Assembly (NCBI GenBank): GCA_947458525.1
Contig: CANHAG010000024.1
Span: 1-9,530, forward strand
From: Rhodospirillaceae bacterium
GTDB taxonomy: Bacteria; Pseudomonadota; Alphaproteobacteria; Rickettsiales; UBA3002
Direction of reading: 5' to 3'
DNA length: 9,530 nt
This document shows, one piece after another, positions 5,013 to 9,530 of the stretch. The position numbers were made by a program, and so were the translations under genes. Position 1 is the stretch's first letter; every line of letters begins with the position of its first letter. The notes beneath the pieces were generated by a model. That model saw nothing but the letters and a program-made list of their open reading frames with translations, had not been told where the DNA came from and made no database searches.

Positions 5013-5105
5013 GTTGTTGCATGTATGAGTTTATCCCGGTTTCGTCAAGCAAGCTGCGCCGTTAGGCTTGCACAAGCTGCAAGACCGTGGCATCGTGGTG
5101 TCACC
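5006..5105. promoter_or_regulatory. Divergent control region with direct and inverted repeats
   Basis: GTTGCATGT occurs at 5006-5014 and 5016-5024, a 9-bp direct repeat with 10-bp period that covers the cyclase start codon; a protein bound here would contact one face of the helix. Further in, CAAGCTGC occurs at 5050-5057 and 5073-5080, and GCAAGC (5049-5054) is inverted as GCTTGC (5066-5071). These are operator-like features between two divergent genes. The binding protein is unknown; the regulator encoded at 5565 is one candidate. No clear -35/-10 pair was found. Confidence 0.4.
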
Positions 5106-5561
5106 ATGATGCTTCATGATGCCGATGTTTCTATAGAATCTGAGCCGCGCAAAGATCAGGCATTGCTGCCGGTGACGCGGCAGGAGGTGCAGCCGAAGAT
5201 TGCCCGCCGGCCGGAGTACTGGCCTGCCATGCCGACCTCCTCCGAACCGCCGCTTGCAGCGCCTGAGATGCCCGAAGAGAGGACGCGCGTCACACCTCGC
5301 CTCTGGCAGGAGGATGCAGGATTTGTCGTGCGGATGCTGCTGGTGATTGTACTCGTGAATATACTGCTGGCCTGGGCGATTGCGGCGAGTCCCTCACCCC
5401 GGATGGTGGCCGCACCAGAGGTGCCGCCCTCGCGCAGCATTGCCCCTGCGACCGCTGACCCTCTGCGCGAGCCTGTCACCCTGCATCAGGTCAGTGCTAC
5501 CGGTCAGGCTGCGCTTCTTGAAACCGGGGCATGGCCAGCCGCTTCCGAGGCGGGAGAGTAG
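5106..5561 (+). CDS. Single-span membrane protein of unknown function
   Basis: The product is 151 residues from the ATG pair at 5106-5111. Residues 1-70 are hydrophilic and rich in Pro and Glu, a hydrophobic span FVVRMLLVIVLVNILLAWAI covers about 73-92, and the remaining 58 residues are Pro/Ala-rich. An N-in, C-out orientation is plausible because an Arg lies at the start of the span, but that is inference. The frame stays open upstream to 5007, but that part overlaps the cyclase start and repeats, so the later start is preferred; no strong ribosome binding site precedes it. Only three bases separate its stop codon from the next start, and the next gene's GGGAGAG binding site lies in its last codons, so the two are probably coupled. 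I do not recognise the family. A role as membrane partner of the neighbouring regulator is inference from coupling alone. Confidence 0.6.
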   Translation: MMLHDADVSIESEPRKDQALLPVTRQEVQPKIARRPEYWPAMPTSSEPPLAAPEMPEERTRVTPRLWQEDAGFVVRMLLVIVLVNILLAWAIAASPSPRMVAAPEVPPSRSIAPATADPLREPVTLHQVSATGQAALLETGAWPAASEAGE

Positions 5562-5564
5562 CGC

Positions 5565-6161
5565 ATGCCACGTGTTTTTATCGCCACGACCTCAGACCCG
5601 GTACGCCGGGTATTGGCGCCTCTATGCGCCGAAGTACCGTGCGAAGAAGGCGAAAAAAACGAGGCAGATTTTTGGTTGCTGGATGGGCATCATCCCCCTG
5701 TTTCCATGCCGCCTGACTCTGCCCGGCTACTGGTGGTTGGCCCTGTGCCGGCGGGGCTTACGCCCGCGCTGCATCTCACCTCACCCCTGCGCCCCGAGAT
5801 ACTGGTAGCGGAACTCAGGAAGCTCGCAGGTTCTGCGCGCGTGATGCTGGCAGCGGGCTGGTATCTGGATGCCGCGCAGCGGCAGTTGCTGCATGCTGAA
5901 TCTGAGCCGGTGCATCTGACCGAAAAAGAAATGCTGCTGCTTCAGGCCCTGCTTGCCGTGACGCCCGTGGGCATAAGCCGCGAGGCGCTGCTGAAAAAAG
6001 TCTGGGCGTATGATGAGGAAGTGACCAGCCACACGGTCGAAACCCATATTTACCGGCTGCGCCATAAATGCGAATCCGCCCTGCCGCGCCCGTGTGAGAT
6101 TCTTACCGATGCCGGGGGGTACCGGCTTGTTATTTCACCGTCCGCCGCGCCGGGAAAGTAA
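5565..6161 (+). CDS. Winged-helix regulator, OmpR/PhoB type, with degenerate receiver
   Basis: A probable DNA-binding transcription factor of 198 residues. The C-terminal half (about 100-190) is a full OmpR/PhoB winged helix: HLTEKEMLLLQALL (117-130), ISREALLKKVWAYDEE (137-152), the recognition helix SHTVETHIYRLRHKCE (155-170) and the wing ILTDAGGYRLVI (179-190). The first 90 residues resemble a shrunken receiver: VFIATTSDPVRRVLAPL sits where active receivers have an acidic DD pair, DFWLLD ends at the phosphoacceptor position (D40), and LTSPLRPEILVAELRKL (71-87) corresponds to the switch end but has Ser in place of the invariant Lys. The acidic pocket and Lys are therefore missing although an Asp remains, so normal phosphorylation is doubtful. 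The start at 5565 is set by GGGAGAG eight bases upstream. Its last 32 bases overlap the end of the convergent kinase gene. Confidence 0.85.
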   Translation: MPRVFIATTSDPVRRVLAPLCAEVPCEEGEKNEADFWLLDGHHPPVSMPPDSARLLVVGPVPAGLTPALHLTSPLRPEILVAELRKLAGSARVMLAAGWYLDAAQRQLLHAESEPVHLTEKEMLLLQALLAVTPVGISREALLKKVWAYDEEVTSHTVETHIYRLRHKCESALPRPCEILTDAGGYRLVISPSAAPGK

Positions 6162-7872
6162 GGGTGACGGTTGTGCCTTCGCCCACCACCGAGGCGAGAT
6201 GCAGCGTGCCGCCATGCAGTTCGGTGAACATTTTTGCAAGCGGTAATCCGAGGCCGGTGCCTTCATGACTCTGGTCGCGGTGCACCTGTCCGAACACTGC
6301 CAGTGCGGTGGGGATGTCTTCCTGGGCAATGCCGATACCGGTATCGGTCACACGCACCACCATCTGCTGATCCTGCATGTCTGCTGCTACCACGATCTGG
6401 CCATTGGCGGGTGTAAATTTGATGGCATTGGAAAGCAGGTTGAGCAGAATCTGCCGGAACTTGCGCTTATCGGCCATGAGCAGCGGCAGGTCTGGCGCCA
6501 CCTGCGCCAGCAGCCGCACCTGTTTGATGCGTGCCCGTTCGGCCACCATGCGGATACATTCCTCAATGCTCTGCCCCACGGCCATTTGCTCATCGGTCAG
6601 TTCGAGTTTGCCCGCCTCGCCCTTGCTGAATTCGAGAATGTCAGAAATCAGTTGCAGCAGATGGGTGCCGCACAGATTGATATCCTGAATCCGCTCTTTT
6701 TGTTTATCATTCAGCGGACCGAAATAGCCGGCATTGAGCATTTCTGAAAAGCCAATCACCGCATTGAGTGGGGTGCGCAGCTCATGCGACATATTGGCCA
6801 GAAATTCCGACTTGGCCTGTGAGGCCAGAATTGCTGCGGATTCTGACGCCTCCACCCGCAGAATCTGTCTGGCCATGGTGAGTGCAAAGAACGAAAGCAC
6901 AGAACCGAAAATGGTGAAGATCGCAAGGAATGACACATCCTTGATGCGCCCACTGCGCCAGTCGGCGAGAAAATCCTCTTCATCCATGACAATGGCGGTG
7001 ATGATAGGCAGGTTCTTGATCCGCACAATGGAATAGATGGTCAGCCTGTCACCGAAACTCTGGGTGGCGGTGACGATCTGTTTTTTAGGTGCCAGAGTCG
7101 GCGCCTGATCGCTCAAGAAATCGAGCGCCATATCGCGCGCGGGAAGATCCTGCCCGCCCGGGCCGTTGAACAGCAGCGTGCCATCCTCCAGCATCAGCGC
7201 CATGAAACGGTTGGTGCCGAAATCGACGGAGCGGAAAAAATCCGAGAAATAGGTGGGGTCAATCGCCGCCACGATCACGCCGCCGAAGGATCCATCAAGA
7301 TTGTTCATCCGCCGGCTCATGACCACAAGATAGGGATGGGCGCGGCTGTGCGTAGGCTGTCTGCCGATATAGTAATTCCGGTCGCTGTTATGTTTCAGCT
7401 CGGTGAATGCCGGGTCCTTCGCCAGCAGCGCCCGGTACTCAAACCACTGGTCATATTTGCTCTTATTGGCGGCCACCTCCACCACCCCATCTGCATTCAC
7501 CAGCATCAAGGCGGCAATCTGGGGGGTTTCTTCCACCCAGTTATGGAAATTATTCTGAATATCCTGCGGCAGGTTTCCGCCAAACATCAGGTTGAAATAC
7601 TGGCGCTCTACCGCGCGGCGCAGGGTCAGATCAACCGTCAGGAAGGTCAGCTCCACCTGATCGGCAAGAATACCAGTGAGGCGCGCGGTATTTTTCTTGC
7701 CTTCCGCAATGGCCTGTTCATAAGCGCGCGAGGCCTGATAAGCGACAAAAATAGAGAATAGCAGCATGATCAGCGCCGAAAAGGCGATCAGCGCGCGGAC
7801 TCTGGGCGCGCGGGCACGGCTGCCCTGAGCACCGGAAACGGGCGCAAAAAACTGGGCGGGGATTTTCACCAC
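6130..7872 (-). CDS. Membrane sensor histidine kinase with Cache-like sensor domain
   Basis: The 580-residue protein senses a signal outside the inner membrane and autophosphorylates on a cytoplasmic histidine. The first membrane span is about 26-47 (VRALIAFSALIMLLFSIFVAY), then a periplasmic region of about 265 residues resembling a double Cache domain (ALMLVNADGVVEV, RNYYIGRQP, YLVVMSRRMNNLDGSFGGVI), then the second span about 313-334. There is no evident HAMP; a short helix leads to HisKA with FLANMSHELRTPLNAVIGFS (phosphoacceptor H363). The ATPase domain has NLLSNAIKFTP (478-488), DTGIGI (510-515) and GTGLGLPL (538-545). All catalytic boxes are intact and there is no fused receiver. Translation starts at GTG 7872, seven bases after AGGAG. 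The last 32 bases overlap the winged-helix gene tail to tail. Pairing with that regulator is suggested only by adjacency, and its defective receiver argues for another partner. Confidence 0.92.
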   Translation of the reverse strand: MVKIPAQFFAPVSGAQGSRARAPRVRALIAFSALIMLLFSIFVAYQASRAYEQAIAEGKKNTARLTGILADQVELTFLTVDLTLRRAVERQYFNLMFGGNLPQDIQNNFHNWVEETPQIAALMLVNADGVVEVAANKSKYDQWFEYRALLAKDPAFTELKHNSDRNYYIGRQPTHSRAHPYLVVMSRRMNNLDGSFGGVIVAAIDPTYFSDFFRSVDFGTNRFMALMLEDGTLLFNGPGGQDLPARDMALDFLSDQAPTLAPKKQIVTATQSFGDRLTIYSIVRIKNLPIITAIVMDEEDFLADWRSGRIKDVSFLAIFTIFGSVLSFFALTMARQILRVEASESAAILASQAKSEFLANMSHELRTPLNAVIGFSEMLNAGYFGPLNDKQKERIQDINLCGTHLLQLISDILEFSKGEAGKLELTDEQMAVGQSIEECIRMVAERARIKQVRLLAQVAPDLPLLMADKRKFRQILLNLLSNAIKFTPANGQIVVAADMQDQQMVVRVTDTGIGIAQEDIPTALAVFGQVHRDQSHEGTGLGLPLAKMFTELHGGTLHLASVVGEGTTVTLTFPARRTVK

Positions 7873-7956
7873 CCGTTGTCTCCTGGTATGGGGTCAGAGC
7901 CTTTCATTCATCCTCCATTACGTTGGGAATGCCCTAGCAGTTTTACTCCTGTCTGG

Positions 7957-7982
7957 TTAAGGAGTTGCTAAGAATTTCTTAG
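7957..7982. promoter_or_regulatory. Candidate CtrA-like site and adjoining palindrome
   Basis: On the minus strand the sequence reads TTAG, seven bases, TTAAC, one mismatch from the CtrA consensus TTAA-N7-TTAAC (7956-7971). It overlaps a perfect palindrome CTAAGAA-T-TTCTTAG (7968-7982). Both lie about 85-110 bp upstream of the kinase start and upstream of the rplU promoter, in a 278-bp gene-free spacer (7873-8150). CtrA control is common for alphaproteobacterial signalling genes, but one near-match is weak evidence; a chance match is possible. Nothing else in 7873-8030 stood out. Confidence 0.3.
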
Positions 7983-8082
7983 GATTCGGTTACTTTTGCG
8001 TATTTATTTTATGCCACCCGCACCTTCCGGTACGGGGTATATTGCCAGTTTTTCAACCCCTTAGCCCAGGTGTTTTATTGCA

Positions 8083-8110
8083 TTGACACCCTAGGAAACG
8101 GCGCTATATT
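8083..8110 (+). promoter_or_regulatory. Strong sigma-70-type promoter of rplU-rpmA
   Basis: A perfect -35 TTGACA (8083-8088) is followed by a 16-bp spacer and -10 TATATT (8105-8110). Transcription would begin near 8117, giving a leader of about 34 nt before rplU. The -10 with its following bases, TATATTGCC, also occurs at 8038-8046, hinting at an older or second promoter upstream, though no matching -35 was found there. Confidence 0.75.
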
Positions 8111-8150
8111 GCCGCCTCCCTTGACGGATAAAAAAGAAAAGAGAATGCTC

Positions 8151-8645
8151 ATGTACGCAGTTATTCAAACGGGTGGTAAGCAATACCGGGTCACCGCCGG
8201 GGATATGTTGCAGGTTGAAAAACTCGCAGGTAATGCGGGCGACACCGTAACGCTCGACCGTGTCCTTTCGCTGATGAATAACGGCAAGCCGCTGCTGGGC
8301 AATCCCACGCTCGCCGGTGCTGTGGTGGAAGCGCAGATTATCAAAACCGCCAAGGGCGACAAGGTGCTTATCTTCAAGAAAAAGCGCCGGCATAATTACC
8401 GCCGCAAGAATGGCCACCGCCAGACGCTTACGACCCTGCATGTGACCAATATTCTATTTAACGGCACCTCGCTGATTTCGGCCGAGCCGAAGAAACTGGA
8501 AGCGAAAGAAAAAGCAACCGCCACAAACACCAAAGCCGCCGCTGCAGCGAAAAAGGCCACCACCACGAAGAAGCCTGCCGCCAAGAAAGCTGCGGAAGAG
8601 AAAAAACCCGCTGCCAAAAAAACAGCAGCGAAAAAGGCGAAATAA
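8151..8645 (+). CDS. rplU: Large ribosomal subunit protein bL21 with Lys/Ala-rich tail
   Basis: L21 binds 23S rRNA in the 50S subunit. The core covers residues 1-112: MYAVIQTGGKQYRVTAGD, then LEKLAGNAGDTV-like sequence (VEKLAGNAGDTV), and KVLIFKKKRRHNYRRKNGHR (71-90), all family hallmarks. The usual protein ends near residue 103-110; here about 52 further residues (113-164) consist almost wholly of Lys, Ala, Thr and Glu, with PAAKK-type repeats like histone H1 or AlgP tails. The start at 8151 is chosen because the family begins MYAVIQTGGKQYRV and GAGA lies six bases upstream; the in-frame ATG two codons earlier is possible, and the longer open frame from 8070 covers the promoter. It is followed 34 bp later by rpmA, the normal partner. 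Confidence 0.95.
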   Translation: MYAVIQTGGKQYRVTAGDMLQVEKLAGNAGDTVTLDRVLSLMNNGKPLLGNPTLAGAVVEAQIIKTAKGDKVLIFKKKRRHNYRRKNGHRQTLTTLHVTNILFNGTSLISAEPKKLEAKEKATATNTKAAAAAKKATTTKKPAAKKAAEEKKPAAKKTAAKKAK

Positions 8646-8679
8646 GGCATCACGCATTTGACGGAATACGGAGAGACTC

Positions 8680-8931
8680 ATGGCACACAAGAAAGCCGGC
8701 GGAAGTTCAAGAAACGGGCGCGACTCTCAGGGTCAGCGTCTGGGGGTGAAGAAATTTGGCGATGAGTCGGTCGTGGCCGGCAATATCATCATCCGCCAGC
8801 GCGGCACCAAATACCACCCCGGCACGGGCGTGGGTATGGGGCGCGATTACACCATCTTCGCCACTATGGATGGCAAGGTGAAATACAGCAAAAAAGCTGG
8901 CGATAAAAACGTCGTGAGCGTGGTCGCTTAG
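8680..8931 (+). CDS. rpmA: Large ribosomal subunit protein bL27
   Basis: L27 lies near the peptidyl-transferase centre of the 50S subunit. The 83-residue product begins [20 protein letters not shown] and carries [28 protein letters not shown] and MGRDYTIFA, a full-length standard member. It begins directly with MAHKKAGGS, so no N-terminal cleavage extension is present. The ribosome binding site GGAGAG (8670-8675) is four bases from the ATG. It forms the rplU-rpmA operon; the obg GTPase gene that often follows in relatives is absent here. Its stop TAG overlaps by four bases the stop of the convergent next gene, and no intrinsic terminator was seen. Confidence 0.97.
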   Translation: MAHKKAGGSSRNGRDSQGQRLGVKKFGDESVVAGNIIIRQRGTKYHPGTGVGMGRDYTIFATMDGKVKYSKKAGDKNVVSVVA

Positions 8932-9329
8932 CGCCCTCTGCCGCTGAATAAATCACGGACGTTGGTAGAAAGATTTCCATTTTGTTTTTCGCATGTTGCG
9001 TGAAGCTGTGGTTTGATTTTTTTCTCAAATTCCTCTGTCGGAATCGTCACGATAAGCTTGGTTCGGATTTGATTAGATACCCCTATCCTTGGTTCTCCGG
9101 TATCCTGCAACGTGGCCCCAACAACACCCAGTTCTTTCATTAATTGCTGAAATGCCTGTTGCAGAAATTCCCTTGTAATGTCCACATTGAGCCCGCCCAA
9201 AAGAAAATATATCTCTCCCTCTTGCTTCCATTGTAGGTACCCTTGGCCAAATAAACCTGATTTCAGAATTTCAATGTTTTCAGTTATTCTTTGCTGGATG
9301 ATTTCTGGAGTAGGCTGCAATATTGTCAT
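8928..9329 (-). CDS. Unrecognised AT-rich gene product, 133 residues
   Basis: The product is soluble-looking with no membrane segment or signal peptide. It starts with a helix ([21 protein letters not shown] is the opening), then [11 protein letters not shown], then [19 protein letters not shown] and [18 protein letters not shown], alternating strands and helices in a small alpha/beta fold. GLFGQGYL and [11 protein letters not shown] are the most distinctive segments. I do not recognise the family. The ATG at 9329 has GAGGGG eight bases upstream. Codons are clearly more AT-rich than in the flanking rpmA and dapB, suggesting a recent arrival or a lineage-specific gene inserted between two core genes. 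It overlaps the rpmA stop by four bases and is divergent from dapB. Confidence 0.65.
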   Translation of the reverse strand: MTILQPTPEIIQQRITENIEILKSGLFGQGYLQWKQEGEIYFLLGGLNVDITREFLQQAFQQLMKELGVVGATLQDTGEPRIGVSNQIRTKLIVTIPTEEFEKKIKPQLHATCEKQNGNLSTNVRDLFSGRGR

Positions 9330-9397
9330 ATAACCATCCCCTCATTCTGTACCGTTGCAAATCTCCAGTGTTTGTGCCAGTGACAAATACCCCTCTC

Positions 9398-9403
9398 TAT
9401 AAA
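9398..9403 (+). promoter_or_regulatory. -10 element before dapB
   Basis: TATAAA (five of six consensus bases) lies 14 bases before the dapB ATG, in an AT-rich stretch. The best -35, TTGTGC (9372-9377), is 20 bp away, longer than ideal. A start near 9410 would leave a leader of only about 8 nt, which would explain the lack of a ribosome binding site. Confidence 0.35.
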
Positions 9404-9417
9404 AATAACAGATATTT

Positions 9418-9530
9418 ATGAATAAAGTGTTAAAAATTGCCGTTGCCGGGGCTACAGGGCGGATGGGGCTGGTGCTGGTGCGGGCGCTGGCCGCCCACCC
9501 AACGCTGGATCTGGTCGCCTGCGGCATTCG
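9418..9530 (+). CDS. dapB: 4-hydroxy-tetrahydrodipicolinate reductase, N-terminal part
   Basis: DapB reduces 4-hydroxy-tetrahydrodipicolinate with NAD(P)H in the diaminopimelate and lysine pathway in the cytoplasm. Only the first 37 codons are in the window: MNKVLKIAVAGATGRMGLVL, then VRALAAHPTLDLVACGI. The dinucleotide-binding motif GATGRMG (residues 11-17) on the first strand of a Rossmann fold is diagnostic for DapB. The ATG at 9418 gives the family's normal start; no Shine-Dalgarno sequence precedes it and the mRNA leader may be very short. It is divergent from the AT-rich gene at 8928-9329, sharing an 88-bp AT-rich spacer. Confidence 0.93.
   Translation, partial: MNKVLKIAVAGATGRMGLVLVRALAAHPTLDLVACGI

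Noticed and set aside
5007..5105. Upstream extension of the membrane-protein frame
   Set aside because: It overlaps the cyclase start and operator-like repeats and would add a Cys/Arg-rich leader unlike the rest of the protein.
8070..8150. N-terminal extension of L21
   Set aside because: It covers the perfect TTGACA/TATATT promoter and L21 family members start at MYAVIQTGGKQYRV.

Overview
The window comes from an alphaproteobacterium. The evidence is a circularly permuted two-piece tmRNA gene, an alpha-type SspB, a DUF1013/TrcR-family protein, a DUF1192 small protein, and the neighbourhood in which these last two flank a PIG3-type quinone oxidoreductase. Base composition is moderately GC-rich in the core genes and lower in two unrecognised genes (left edge and 8928-9329). 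I cannot assign an order or genus. No phage, insertion sequence, CRISPR array or tRNA gene was seen.

Layout. (1) 1-380: start of an unrecognised minus-strand gene running off the left edge. (2) 402-837: gene-free, with a G-rich tract, four hairpins and two arrays of degenerate 7-nt tandem repeats. (3) 803-1929: permuted ssrA (tmRNA) followed on the same strand by sspB, so the degradation tag and the ClpX adaptor that recognises it are adjacent; between them lies a 227-nt structured spacer with a long imperfect inverted repeat. (4) 1973-3895: qor-like gene and trcR (minus strand) divergent from a DUF1192 gene (plus strand); the 158-bp divergent spacer has heptad arrays as inverted arms abutting both start codons. 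(5) 3915-7872: signalling block with a diguanylate cyclase, a single-span membrane protein of unknown function, a PhoB/OmpR-type winged-helix protein with a degenerate receiver, and a Cache-type sensor histidine kinase overlapping it tail to tail. (6) 8083-8931: strong promoter, rplU and rpmA, L21 carrying a Lys/Ala-rich tail. (7) 8928-9530: an unrecognised AT-rich gene and the start of dapB.

How the genes work together. ssrA and sspB form a ribosome-rescue and proteolysis pair: tmRNA tags stalled nascent chains and SspB hands them to ClpXP. The tag has an internal duplication of its ANDN head, so one tag may carry two adaptor-recognition segments. Block (5) could be one signalling unit (membrane kinase, atypical regulator, membrane partner, c-di-GMP synthase), but this is inferred from proximity only.

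The least expected signal is the recurrence of degenerate 7-nt-period repeats in several intergenic regions, three of them pressed against gene starts, two sets arranged as inverted pairs able to form long hairpins. I do not recognise this as a named element in Alphaproteobacteria.
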